In this document: piece after piece, positions 31,423 to 42,102 of the stretch
Numbering within the stretch: position 1 is the first letter of the stretch
Layout: every line of letters begins with the position of its first letter
The notes under the pieces: generated by a model
The model's database searches: none
Told to the model about the DNA's origin: nothing
The model's input: only the letters and a program-made list of their open reading frames with translations
Position numbers and translations under genes: made by a program
Assembly (NCBI RefSeq): GCF_041734735.1
Contig: NC_134880.1
Location: 31,185,785-31,249,784 of the forward strand
Source of the DNA: Babylonia areolata
Lineage: Eukaryota; Mollusca; Gastropoda; Neogastropoda; Buccinidae
DNA length: 64,000 nt
Direction of reading: 5' to 3'

Positions 31423-34400
31423 CTAGGAAGGGCGTTGTCCACGTCTGATGCAGGCACGCTCATGGCTGACAAGGCCAATGCGGGAAAAGCAGAGTTGGCC
31501 GCAGCGGTTGCAAGGGAAAGTCTGGTCTGGGTTCGCGGCTGCAGCGTTGTGGTTCTTCCTCCTTCTGCGTTTGTCCTCAAGGCTGGCCCTGCGGTTGTTT
31601 TCGAAGGAGGAGACAGCTTGGTGGATGGTGCGTCGCCAGGTCTCTCGATCAGCGGCTACTGCGGACCACTGGCGATGGTCAATGTGACAGGCACCGAGAG
31701 CTTTCTTCAAGGAGTCTTTGTATCTCTTCTTGGGTGCTCCTCTGTCACGGTGGCCAGTGGACAGTTCGCCATACAGCGCGATCTTGGGCAGGCGGTGGTC
31801 CTCCATCCTGGACACGTGCCCTGCCCAACGTAGCTGGGTCTTTAGCAGCACTGCCTCGATGCTGATAGTCTTTGCCTGCTCCAGGACCTCGACATTTGTG
31901 ATGTAGTCACTCCAGTGGATGCTGAGGATGGTGCGAAGGCAGCGCTGGTGGAAGCGATCAAGCAGTCGTATGTGGTGCCGGTAGGTGACCCAGGTTTCGG
32001 AGCCATACAACAGGGTGGGCAGTACAACAGCTCTGTACACGCTGATCTTTGTGTCTTTCTTCAGGTGTTTGTTGTTCCACACTCTCTTGTACAGCCTGCC
32101 GAATGCGCTGTTTGCCTTTGCAAGTCTGTTGTCGATCTCCTTGTCGATCTTGGCGTCAGACGAGATGGTGCAGCCTAGGTAGCTGAACTGGTGGACCGAC
32201 TTCAGCTCTGTCTCACCGATGTTGATGTGAGGAGCGTGGAATTCTTCCTGTGGGGCAGGCTGGTGGAGAACTTCCGTCTTTTTCAGACTGACTTCTAGGC
32301 CGAAGAGCTGCGCAGCCTCTGCGAAGCAGGACGTTATACGCTGCAGGGCCGCTTCTGTATGGGCGACGAGGGCAGCATCGTCGGCAAACAGAAGCTCTCT
32401 GATGAGTTGCTCCAGTGTCTTGGTGTGGGCCTGTAGCCGCCTCAGGTTGAATAGGCTGCCATCAGTGCGGTATCTGATGAAGATACCGTCGTCGTCGCCA
32501 AGATCTTCAGTGGCCTGTTGGAGCATCATGCTGAAGAAGATCGTGAAGAGGGTCGGCGCGAGGACACAACCTTGTTTCACTCCATTTCCAATTGGGAAGG
32601 GCTCCGAAAGGTCGTTGCTGTGTCTGACCTGTCCACGCTGTTCCTCATGTAGTTGGATGACCATTCTGAGGAATTTTGGGGGGCATCCTAGACGTTTCAT
32701 GATCTCCCACAGACCTTTTCTGCTCACGGTGTCGAAAGCTTTCGTGAGATCGACGAATGTCGCATACAGTCCTTTGTTCTGTTCCCGACATTTTTCTTGT
32801 AGCTGTCTGAGAACGAAGACCATGTCAGTGGTGCCTCTGTTGGCTCTAAAGCCACACTGACTCTCTGGGAGATGTTCTTCGGCGATAGTAGGCACCAGCC
32901 GATTTAGGAGGACTCTGGCGAGGATCTTGCCTGCGATGGAGAGCAGAGTTATCCCCCTGTAGTTGGAGCAGTCCGACTTTTCTCCCTTGTTTTTATACAG
33001 GGTGATGATGACTGCGTCACGGAGGTCCTGTGGTAGTTTGCCTTGCTCCCAGCAGCAGACAAAGAGATTGTGGAGTTTGGAGTGTAGTGCTGGGCCTCCA
33101 TTCTTCCACGCCTCCGGTGGAATTCCGTCAGCCCCTGCTGCCTTGCCACATTTCAGCTGTTCAATGGCCTTGACAGTCTCTTCTAGGGTTGGTAGCTCGT
33201 CCAGTTGTAATTTCACTGGCTGTTGTGGGATGCGGAGAATTGCCGAGTCTTGAACCGTGCGGTTGGCGCTGAAGAGGGCCTGGAAATGTTCCGACCACCT
33301 GTTCAGGATCGACGTCTTGTCTGTGAAGAGCGCCTGGCCATCTGCGCTGCGCAAAGGACTCTGGACCTGGTATGAGGGACCGTACACCGCCTTCAAGGCT
33401 TCGTATAAGCCCCGGTAGTCACCAGTGTCTGCACAAAGCTGAGCCCTCTCTGCCAGGTTGGTCCACCACCCATTTTGAATCTCACGAAGCTTGCGCTGGA
33501 GGTTGCTGCATATGAGCCGGAAGGTTGCTTTCTTCACCGGACAAGACGGTTGTGCAAGGTGAGCCTGGTGGGCTGATCTCTTCTTCGCCAGCAATTCTTG
33601 GATCTCCTGGTTGTTTTCGTCAAACCAGTCCTTGTTCTTTTTCGACGAGAACCCTAGGACTTCTTCAGAGGACTGCAGGATGGCTGATTTCAGCTGTGCC
33701 CATAGTGCTTCTGGAGAGGGGTCTGTGGGGCAACTGGGGTCTTCAAGTTTGTCCTGAAGCTTCGCCTGGAATTCAGCTTTCACTTCAGCTGACTGAAAGT
33801 TGCTGACCTGGAATTTCTTCCTAGGAGCTCCTCCTTTCTTTGGTTTGGGCTTGAAGTGGAGCCTGAGCTTGCTGCGGACGAGGCGGTGGTCAGTATGACA
33901 CTCCGCGCTGGGCATCACTCGGGTGTGTAGGACGTCTCGTACGTCTCTCTGGCGCATCAGGATGTAATCAATGAGGTGCCAATGTTTGGACCGAGGATGC
34001 ATCCACGTTGTCTTCAGGCTGTCCTTCTGCTGGAAAATGGTGTTGGTGATGGTAAACTGCTGCTCTGCACAGAACTCGAGAAGAAGGCGCCCATTGTCGT
34101 TGCAATTACCAACGCCATGCTTGCCAAGGACTCCTTTCCAGGCTTCTGAATCTTGGCCAACTCTGGCATTGAAGTCGCCAAGGATGATGACCTTGTCGTC
34201 AGCAGGGGTGTTCTGAACGAGGTTGCGCAGATCAGTGTAAAACTTGACCTTTTCTGTGGGGTCCACTTGGAGGGTTGGAGCGTACACGCTGAACAGAGTG
34301 GCATGCTGTTTGTTCCGTAGTGGGAGGCGTATGGACATAATTCGGTCTGAGTGTCCTGTTGGCAGGTTTTCAAGCTTGGAGGCAATGGTGCTCCTGACCA

Positions 34401-34605
34401 TAAAGCCTACGCCATAAAGGCATCTCTCGGTCTCTGGCTTGCCTGACCAGTAGAGGGTGTACCCAGCGCCGTGTTCCTGGAGGCTGCCTTTCCCTGCAAA
34501 GCGGACTTCGCTGACGGCAGCAATGTCAATGTTCAGTCTCTGAAGTTCGTGTGCGACTAGAGCGGAACGCCTTTCTGGGTGGTTGCTGTCTGCAGAGTCA
34601 CGCAT
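31423..34605 (-). CDS. RTE-like LINE endonuclease-reverse transcriptase
   Basis: 1060 codons, uninterrupted. APE endonuclease at residues 1-245: SEVRF with E34, GDFNARVG at 143-150, IDYIL at 212-216 and HTDHRLV at 237-243. RT at about 480-800: CGKAAGADGIPPEAW (486-500), YKNKGEKSDCSNYRGITLL (537-555), QCGFRANRGTTD (583-594), VDLTKAFDTVSRKGLW (618-633), GVKQGCVLAPTLFTIFFS (675-692) and FADD at 740-743. YLGCTIS and LLYGSETW follow. The end carries a finger CNRCGQLCFSRIGLVSHERAC (C1032, C1035, H1048, C1052; given here as 1032-1052). The true start is upstream of the first Met: VACWNIRT precedes it in frame (open to about 34720), and that block is needed for the endonuclease fold. Confidence 0.94.
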   Translation of the reverse strand: MRDSADSNHPERRSALVAHELQRLNIDIAAVSEVRFAGKGSLQEHGAGYTLYWSGKPETERCLYGVGFMVRSTIASKLENLPTGHSDRIMSIRLPLRNKQHATLFSVYAPTLQVDPTEKVKFYTDLRNLVQNTPADDKVIILGDFNARVGQDSEAWKGVLGKHGVGNCNDNGRLLLEFCAEQQFTITNTIFQQKDSLKTTWMHPRSKHWHLIDYILMRQRDVRDVLHTRVMPSAECHTDHRLVRSKLRLHFKPKPKKGGAPRKKFQVSNFQSAEVKAEFQAKLQDKLEDPSCPTDPSPEALWAQLKSAILQSSEEVLGFSSKKNKDWFDENNQEIQELLAKKRSAHQAHLAQPSCPVKKATFRLICSNLQRKLREIQNGWWTNLAERAQLCADTGDYRGLYEALKAVYGPSYQVQSPLRSADGQALFTDKTSILNRWSEHFQALFSANRTVQDSAILRIPQQPVKLQLDELPTLEETVKAIEQLKCGKAAGADGIPPEAWKNGGPALHSKLHNLFVCCWEQGKLPQDLRDAVIITLYKNKGEKSDCSNYRGITLLSIAGKILARVLLNRLVPTIAEEHLPESQCGFRANRGTTDMVFVLRQLQEKCREQNKGLYATFVDLTKAFDTVSRKGLWEIMKRLGCPPKFLRMVIQLHEEQRGQVRHSNDLSEPFPIGNGVKQGCVLAPTLFTIFFSMMLQQATEDLGDDDGIFIRYRTDGSLFNLRRLQAHTKTLEQLIRELLFADDAALVAHTEAALQRITSCFAEAAQLFGLEVSLKKTEVLHQPAPQEEFHAPHINIGETELKSVHQFSYLGCTISSDAKIDKEIDNRLAKANSAFGRLYKRVWNNKHLKKDTKISVYRAVVLPTLLYGSETWVTYRHHIRLLDRFHQRCLRTILSIHWSDYITNVEVLEQAKTISIEAVLLKTQLRWAGHVSRMEDHRLPKIALYGELSTGHRDRGAPKKRYKDSLKKALGACHIDHRQWSAVAADRETWRRTIHQAVSSFENNRRASLEDKRRRRKNHNAAAANPDQTFPCNRCGQLCFSRIGLVSHERACIRRGQRPS

Positions 34606-35400
34606 GGTTCGGATGTTCCAGCATGCTACCTTTAGTCCTTTTGCACCTAATTGTGAGGCAGGTGCCGGCCTTTTCTTCTCTATTGTTGTTCGACCGCGTT
34701 TGGAGATGCCCGTTGACCGCGGCTAGCCAACTGGGGGGTATGGAGATGAGCATTTGTTTGGACCACCTTTTCTAGGCCCCTCTCCGTGTGGAGCAAGCAG
34801 TGCTGTCCCTAGAAAAGGCTGCTTGGTCGTTCAGGGTGCTGCCGAGTGATGCTGTCACCTCCGGGTCAACAATCAGGCGACCAATATCCTGAACCGCCTG
34901 CATGCAGGATTGGAACTGCGGCTTCCAGTGACATCTTCCACCTGCCGTTTTCGCCCCTTTCCCATCGCTACAGGGCTTGGAATAGTTGGTGGCGCGGACG
35001 TGGACGTGTCCTTCAAGCCTGTGCAATGGAATTTTTAGGTGGAGTGCAGTGTGCGCAGTACTGGCCCCACCCTTTACATCCGTGGTTCATCTGCCATAGC
35101 CTAGCAAGCTGGGACGGTGACAGTGAGGTCCTCAGGTCGTAGGTTTTATATCAGACTGTCCTTGTCCTAGCCTCTGGCTCAAAAACCTTCCTCGGAGGCA
35201 CGGGGGCGCGGCTACTGAAAGTCGGGACATGGCCATGGACCCAGGGTCAATGCATGTCGAGACTGTCCTGCATTCCTTAGCACTTCATGGGTTTTACTTC
35301 AGACTTTTCCTTGTCTTAGATGGACTGCCTTCCCGGGCTGTCGAGCTCCATCTGCCCGCATGTGACAGGTAGCACAGGGTTACATGGTACCTGTGGCAGG
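34606..35400 (-). promoter_or_regulatory. 5' leader of the RTE-like LINE with two diverged repeats
   Basis: The leader is GC-rich and has no long frame apart from short open stretches. Two related segments about 148 bp apart (from 35142, GGTTTTATATCAGACTGTCC; from 35290, GGGTTTTACTTCAGACTTTT) suggest a tandemly duplicated leader, as found in the promoters of several LINEs. Promoter function is inferred. Confidence 0.5.
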
Positions 35401-35420
35401 TGATAATAATGATATTAAAT
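35401..35420 (+). repeat. 20-bp target-site duplication, right copy
   Basis: TGATAATAATGATATTAAAT, identical to 31374-31393. Confidence 0.93.
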
Positions 35421-35860
35421 AATAGTAATGATAATGATAATAGTATTTATATAACGCTAAATCTTGTGCGGAGACAAATCAAAGTGCTTCCACTCCAATC
35501 AGTCACATGCATGTGTGACTCTAAAAAACAAAACAGGAAGAGATAGGGGAGTGAGGCTATGTTGGGAAGAGGTGGTTTTAAAGTCCAGACTTGAAAGAAC
35601 TGAGTGTGGAGACCTGATGAAGCAAAGGAGGGAGTTCATTCCAACTGCAAGGTCCATAGACAGAGAAAGAGCAGTGACCGACAGTGGAGTATTTGAATTT
35701 GGGTATGCATTAAACAGAGTGGATCTCAAGCCGATCATAGAGAGCAAGATGGGGTGTAGATGTGAAGGCAGCCGTAGAGATAGGAAGGGGCAGATTTGTA
35801 AATACATGTGTAACATAGAGTGTAGAATGGAGATGTGGTCACCAAAAAATCAGTGAGACA
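35421..35860 (-). mobile_element. L2-like LINE 3' end (interrupted at its tail by the RTE insertion)
   Basis: The minus strand carries the polymerase C-terminus in decayed form (GLRSTLFNAYPNSNTPLS, then IRSPHSVLSSLDFKTTSS), equivalent to the RSSxDTRLLxxP and SFKSxLKTHLF blocks of L2/CR1-group elements. The 3' UTR ends with the reverse complement of TTTATATAACGCTAAATC, the AGCGCTATATAAAT-type L2 end, followed by an (ATT/ATC)n tail that continues on the other side of the RTE insertion at about 31365-31393. Confidence 0.7.
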
Positions 35861-36479
35861 GAACTCACACTATCAAAGTTCACGAGTTATACAACTCCAA
35901 AAAGGCCATGACAAAAAGGGACAAAACTATTTCCTAAAACTAAGATTCACTCCCTTTTGCTCACATTCTACTGATAAAAACAAACTGATTATAAGCAACT
36001 AATAACTAATACCACTTTAACTCTTTACTACTGATTATATTTATTTGAACTCTGCTACACACTTATTTTCTTAGTTCTGCTATATACTTAATTTTCAACT
36101 CTGCTACATACTCCTTGTGAAATGACATCCTTGTTAGTGGATTACAGAATGAAATGCTCTGACCAAAATATCAGGATCAGAAGTGAGTAGTCCAGAAGAT
36201 ACAAGTTCACCCAAAACATAAAGTTTGGTGCTCTGTACAGTTCTCTCATCAACATTTGCAGTTTTCTGACCTGACATGACAAATTCACCACTGGCCTGCC
36301 ATTGTTGTGGCTTTCTTTCTCTTTCTGATCAGTGTAGCTGGGATTCTTGAGGTTCATCTTCTGCATGGTCTTTTGGTGGATCTGTCTGATGAATTGGGTC
36401 CTCATGCAGATCATCCTGAGGGTCTTGGCTTGGCAAGTCCTCATGATCATTTTCTGCTCGTCTTCATTTCAAGGGAATT
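35861..36479. other. Spacer, nothing certain
   Basis: No clear domain. The part nearest 36480 may belong to the tail of the Gypsy fossil. Confidence 0.4.
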
Positions 36480-38050
36480 GTCTGATATCCCATCTCTGGG
36501 CTGAAGGTTGTCACCTTCTCTGTCAGCATCCCTCACTCCATCAGTGCTTGAGTCATCACCCGACTGATGAGGAGCATCCCTTTTCTGTTCCTGCTGATCA
36601 TCATGCCATACAGAGAGTGTAACTGTTGTGTCCTCAGTTTTTTCATCATTTTCTGAACCTGCAGCTTCCTTAGTTTCTTTTGGAAGACTGATGGGTGTCA
36701 CTGTAGCTTTTGCATCATCCAGCTTGCAGTGTTCTGCCTTTCGACCCCTTAAAATCTTTTTCAGTCTCTTTCACAACCACATACATTGGGATATCTAAAT
36801 TGGGTTGTGAGTTGACAACATAAATGTTTAATTCAGAAATCTTGTTCTTTCCATCAAATGCCAGTATCCTGACAAGTATACGATCACCTGGCTGTACAGT
36901 AGCACCTTGTTTGCTGTCTTTTGCTGTTTTTGCACTTTGGTTGCAGCTTTTGAAACTAGCTTGAAGGCGTCTTGCAGATGTTCTCTGATATCTCTGATGT
37001 ACACTGTGTGACTCTTGTTGTCACTGTTCCTCTTAATGCCAAAGCGATATCGACTGGAAGTATCTGCACTCTCCCAAACATCAGGAAGTACAGTGAATAG
37101 CCTGTGCCTTCATGTTTGCAGTTGTAGGCATGGGTGAGAGGGGCTATGTACTTGTACCATTGGCATCTTTTCTCTGGTTCCAAATTTCCTAGCATGCCCA
37201 ACAGTGTCCTGTTAAACTTCTCAGTTATGCCATTGCCCATAGGATGGTAGACGGAGGTTCTAAACTTCTCTAACCCTGCCAACTTGCTGAGTTCCTTGAT
37301 CACCTTGCTCTCAAATGTAGCTCCTTGGTCAATGTGCAAATGTCTGGGAAATCCATAGTGGACCAGTGGCTGATTGGTGGTGATGTTAATCATGGGCGCT
37401 GTGTTGCCTTGAGCTTTCCAGTGCAAACCACATGGACTTCTTGACCCACTGTTCATTATCTCCAGTCATACCTGGCCACCAAAAGCGTTCACATACCAGT
37501 CCAAATGCACGGCCTCATCCTGGGTGGCCAGTGTCATGCAACCCTCTGAGAGCCTGTTTGATATGGCTGTCAGGTAGCTCTAGCTTAGTGTGTGTGTCTC
37601 CATCCACAGTGGTCTCTCTGTATGAAACTCCATGGTTCAGCCGAAAGTTCTCAAAAATCTTTCTCGTGGCTAGATGTGCTGAAGTGTCAGGTATTTTGCA
37701 TGGCTTCTTTCGCTGCTGAACTGCAGTCGGTCATTTTCCAAGAACTTCATCTTGAGCCTGTGCTATTCTCCAGTCACTCACTGTAACATCAACTATGCCT
37801 TGTCCAGCTTCATCCAGAACATCCATAACTTTGGCAGACAGACTGTGGCTCTCAACAACTGGACAAGTCGCATTGCTGCAGATAATGTGGAGCAGGTCTG
37901 TGGCAATCTCATCAGACTCTTGGTCTTTATCTGAGTTTCATGGTAGACGAGACATAGTGTCAGCATCAGTGTTCTTTGATCCTGGCTTATACTTGATGCA
38001 GAAGTTGAATGTGGAATGCGCTGAATACAATCTGGCAAATGAATATTTCT
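36480..38050 (-). mobile_element. Gypsy (Metaviridae) pol fossil: RNase H end, zinc-binding region, integrase
   Basis: In minus orientation: end of the RNase H domain (FCIKYKPGSKNTDADTMSRL-like, about 37990-37930), the integrase zinc-binding region (FWWPGMTGDNEQW, about 37470), and the integrase core (HIDQGATFESKVIKEL and YHPMGNGITEKFNRTLL, within 36956-37456). A C-terminal segment ending in IPMYVV-like sequence and an acidic tail follow. The wording is that of Ty3/Gypsy integrases. Protease, RT and LTRs are not seen nearby. It is clearly broken, with several breaks, and looks moderately old. It is unrelated by position to the LTR fossil at 10253-13707; whether it is the same family is unknown. 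Confidence 0.82.
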
Positions 38051-38076
38051 AGAGTTGGGGCTTGTCTGCTAGATTA

Positions 38077-38077
<1 letters not shown>

Positions 38078-38114
<37 letters not shown>

Positions 38115-38165
38115 TATGTGTGTGTGTATGTGTGTGTGTGTGTGTCCTATGTGTATGTGTGTTTG
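38078..38165. repeat. (TG)n with duplicated CCTATG interruptions
   Basis: TG arrays broken twice by GTCCTATGTGT. Confidence 0.92.
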
Positions 38166-39043
38166 CAGCTTTGTGTCCTCTGACCCCCCTTCATATGGAG
38201 TATTGGCAAGTAGGGCTGAAATAACACAGTTAAATAGTGATACTTTTTATATGCAGAAGAGTCTTAGTGAGTTGCAGAAGACTCTCAGTGAGTTCATATT
38301 GTTTGGATAATTTTAACTTTCAATTGTTTACATTGTGCATGTTTAATTTGTTCTTGGACTTAAAAAATCAGTTTGCTTTACAAACAATCAAAAACAGTTG
38401 TATACTGCATAAGAAGGTACCTCATCATTGATGTAATGTTAGTTAAATCATATTTGTTAATTCATGTTTTTTTCTTTACTTTTCTTTTTTTTTTTTTTTT
38501 TTTTTTTCTTTTTCTGTTTGTTGTACTATTTGTAGGCCTGTTTATTTTCATTTTGGACTGATTTTGTTCAGTTTGGCATGTTGTAAGGTTTTTCTGTTTT
38601 TTTAAGCATTAAGATACAGTACAGAGATCTTCATTGCTGATGGCTGGCAGCTCCTTTTGTTCTACATGCTGGTGGTGATTGACCCCTGCCTTTCCAGGCC
38701 CTATTTACTATGGAGGGGTATAGCTTATCAACACGTTACTTGATGCTGCCATCTCTACATGCCTGGCTGGCCAGGTTGTTAAAAAAACAGTGAATCTTGT
38801 GTTTGTTCGGAACAGCACTGACACCTGCACACACACATGCACACACAGATATTAGAGAGAGAAGAATGAACAAATAGTTCAGGCAACAGACAACATGTAT
38901 CATTGATTAATCCTCCAAATACTAATACTGATGCAAATGTTCCAAAGATGTTAACACACTGTGTTTTAATATGATTACTGACTGACTGAACATATATGTT
39001 TTCATGGCTGTTGGGATGTGTTCTGTGCTAGCTGTTATTCTAG
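38166..39043. other. Spacer with T-run near 38487-38508
   Basis: T-rich sequence; no gene or transposon domain recognised. Confidence 0.5.
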
Positions 39044-39460
39044 TGGAGTGATGGCCTAGGGGTAACGCGTCTGCCTAGGAAGCGAGAGAATCTGAGCGCG
39101 TTGGTTTGAATCACGGCTCAGTTGCCGATATGTTCTCCCCCTCCATTAGACCTTGAGTGGTGGTCTGGATGCTAGTCGTTCAGATGAGACGATAAACTGA
39201 GGTCCCGTGTGCAGCATGCACTTAGCACATGTAAAAGAACCCACAGCAACAAAAGGGTTGTTCCTGGCAACATTCTGTAGAAAAATCCACTTCGATAGGA
39301 AAAACAAATAAAACTGCATGCAGGAAAAAATATAAAAAAATGGGTGACACTCTCAGTGTAGCGACGTGTGCTCTCCCTGGGGAGAGCGGCTTGAATTTCA
39401 CACAGAGAAATCTGTTGTGACAAAAAAGAAAAAAACAAATTTAAAAAAATACAAATACTC
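39044..39460 (+). mobile_element. SINE family 2, copy 2, uninterrupted
   Basis: TGGAGTGATGGCCTAGGGGT head, B-box-like GGTTTGAATCA, full body, the 3' motif CTCCCTGGGGAGAGCGG and TTTCACACAGAGAAATCTGT, then an A-rich tail with AAATAC-type units. It serves as the reference for the interrupted copy at 3353-4362. Confidence 0.9.
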
Positions 39461-39960
39461 AGACAATTGTCAGGTGTGTGCTGGTATGCATGCAAAACAG
39501 GACTTAACTTCATATTAGATTACACAATTTCAGCACAAAGACTTTGAATTGAGTTGGTTTATCAGTCTTTGCATTTACAAAGACACATTGTGTCTTTTTC
39601 TGAAGGGTTTTCTGATGATGAATATTGTGTTGAGATTGCTCTCGGATATTGAAAGATAGAAGGGAGCTATATGTATAATGCAGTTCCCAATATGTTTCCC
39701 CAAAGACCAAAGGAAAATTGGAGAATATGTTTTGTTCCTTGTAAGTAAAATCTGCAGTCTTATCACCATGCAATCAGTCCTGTGTTTATGGATATTATCA
39801 TCAAACATGCACACAAACAACCTAAAAGACAAAACTGGGAAGATAGAGAAGAACATAGGCATATTATGAGGGATCAGCTTTTCCTCTCACACATGCATGC
39901 ATACATTATGTACATACATTATGTACTTTAAGACATGTACACACACATAACGCAAAAGAA
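39461..39960. other. Spacer, nothing recognised
   Basis: No recognisable domain, RNA gene or repeat end. Confidence 0.5.
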
Positions 39961-40485
39961 ACAAGAGAGGCAAGGCCTTCAAGACTCACTTGTGATAAAT
40001 TAAATCCCCTAGCATTAATTACAGAGTATTTTCCCTTTTTTACTATCTGCACCAAAATGTTTGCAAAATAAATAAAAATTCCATGCTTAACAAAAGAAGT
40101 TCCTGTTTGAACAAAAAATGATAATAATGACTCCTCTTGTTGTTGTGTCAGAATAAGAGGTCAAAGTGCCAAGTTCAGAGAATACAAAAAATATAAATAT
40201 AACAGTAAATGCAGTTTGCATATAATTAGGCTTCTTTTTTAAAATTTTTTTGTGCCCATCCCAGAGGTGCAATATTGTTTTAAACACGATGACTGGAAAG
40301 AACTGAATTTTTCCTGTTTTTATGCCAAATTTGGTGTCAACTGACAAAGTATTTGCAGAGAAAATGTCAATGTTAAAGTTTACCACAGACACACGGACAC
40401 ACACACACACACACACACACACAGAGACAACCGAACACCGGGTTAAAACATAGACTCACTTTGTTTACACAAGTAAGTCAAAAAA
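39961..40485 (+). mobile_element. Inverted-terminus/hairpin element, copy B
   Basis: Same ends as copy A: AAGAGAGGCAAGGCCTTCAA and GACTCACTTGTG at 39983, and the right hairpin ending CACAAGTAAGTC at 40479, with one mismatch. The interior is very similar to copy A (GGTGCAATATTGTTTTAAAC, AAAATGTCAATGTTAAAG). The (CA)n array lies at about 40392-40423, in the same place as in copy A. Confidence 0.85.
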
Positions 40486-41870
40486 CAACTAAGTTGGGAT
40501 GTGATGTTGTTAGTGCTGCCACAAAAGACACATAACAAGGCATTGTGACTGGCTCATTGCCACGTTTTCGGGTTGACTGAAGGCAGTCACTGTTTCTTTT
40601 TAATTTTTCATTATCAAATATAACAGTTTTTTTTTAAATTGTATTTAGTCTTTCCAAAAAATCGAAGGCTGGCATGTAGTAAAAGGCACATTGAAGCATT
40701 TGATTGACAAGACAATGAAATTTGCATGGTTTGCTCCCCAACTAGATTTGGAGCTTATATTTGATTTAACATAGTAGCATAAAAAGTTCCTACTGTTTCC
40801 ACTTTTCTTCCACCCCGTGCACACAACCCCTGGCAAGGTATTAGTTCCCCCTACAGACACAGTTGTTAGTATGTGGTTCACCACCCAGGCTTCCCAGTGA
40901 TATTGATATTGCAGTTAATCCACAGCCAGCAGCCCCACAGCCACAAGGCTTGACCACCTGCTGAGCTTTGAGTCTCTCTGACCTCAATACTGGACAACTG
41001 CCAGTCATTCCCTTTGATGTACTGTCATTAGCCTCAGGGCAACATAAGATATGGACAGGGACTATATAGGATAAGAATGGGGGTTTCATTGACATTTGGC
41101 CTGCAGATTGATCAGCCCCTTCCATGCCATTGTCCTATTTTCTACAAGATACATGTGGCTCATGCGTAAACATCTTATACACATGAGATGCTCCCATCTC
41201 AAAAAATCTTTCCAGAACTCTGAAACTTTCAGTTGCTCATGTCCCAGTGTTGGGGGCAAATGACTGTTCTTGCCTTCTTGAAGGGCATGGCGACAACAGT
41301 GATGGACATGAAGGGAAGGGGAAGTGTGTCATTTAATCAGTTCTTATCATATCAACTTCATAACTCACTGCTATCAGAAATCAGTTGATACCATTCTCTT
41401 CGACATGCAGCCGGAGTGCAACAAAGCTTTTGTAAAACATGGAGTAATTTCAAGTAACACAGCTCTACAGTTGGTTGTCCATTTTACCATTAAATGCTAT
41501 AGATATTTGTCTAAACTGACTGATCCCAGTCTCAAGATACTAAATGACACATTCACATTTAATGCACAGTTCAATGTATGATCATGCTCCCCTCCCTCTC
41601 TCTCTCTCTCTTGAGCATTACAACTGCTTTGTTGCCCTTAGGTTGCATGTTAATACCTATATTGATAAATAGATAGATATTTATACACACATATATGTTG
41701 ACTCCGTAGCTGGGGACCCCCCACAATGGTGACTTATGCAGTGGTCAGCTTATCCACATCTCAGATAAGTCAACATTTTCTGGTAGAAAGTTGACTTATC
41801 CGAGGTGTGGAAAGTCAAACATTTTAAACATAAGACTATTGATCAGTTACTTTAAAAAAAAAAAAAAGAT
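40486..41870. other. Spacer, no gene recognised; possible decayed DNA-transposon pieces near 41700-41815
   Basis: Motifs such as GTTGACTTATCCGAG and AGATAAGTCAAC recur in opposite orientations near 41700-41815, reminiscent of subterminal repeats of pogo-like elements. No TIR pair could be defined. Confidence 0.3.
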
Positions 41871-42102
41871 TTAACTCACTCAGTACGGCCAGTCCTCTCT
41901 TCTCCTCTACACAGACCCCTCGGATGTCCAGTGGGTGTCTGATTGAGCCAACCTTTAGCTTCCGTCGTCAGAATTGTGGTATTCTTTGTCAACATTCACG
42001 TCTTCAGTATAAGAGCCTTCCGCTTGCAATATTTTGATGATGGTAATAATGGTTAAACGCTGTTAACGTCGTCTCTTTCGCCGTTCGTATGGAGAGAGTT
42101 AA
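41871..42102. mobile_element. TTAA-flanked MITE (piggyBac-like target)
   Basis: TTAA at 41871-41874 and 42099-42102 flank a 224-bp segment. Read inwards, the ends are TTAACTCACTCAGTACG and TTAACTCTCTCCATACG, matching at 13 of 17 positions. There is no coding sequence. A TTAA duplication is the signature of piggyBac-type elements, though the terminal bases do not match canonical piggyBac ends. Confidence 0.65.

Larger units (their letters stand above)
31394..35400 (-). mobile_element. RTE-like LINE, full length and apparently intact
   Basis: A 4.0-kb minus-strand element between perfect 20-bp duplications. From the 5' end (35400) it has an untranslated leader of about 0.7 kb, one long frame (endonuclease, RT, C-terminal finger) to 31423, and a very short 3' end finishing in CATGATG, a short ATG-type tail typical of RTE elements. 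Perfect duplications, no stop codon and all visible catalytic residues suggest a recent insertion and possible activity. It landed in the AT-rich 3' tail of an L2-like LINE (35421-35860). RTE versus RTEX cannot be settled by eye. Confidence 0.92.

Noticed and set aside
31435-31833. Plus-strand frames opposite the RTE-like polymerase (for example 31435-31833, 32402-32860)
   Set aside because: Antisense shadows of the 1060-codon minus-strand frame.
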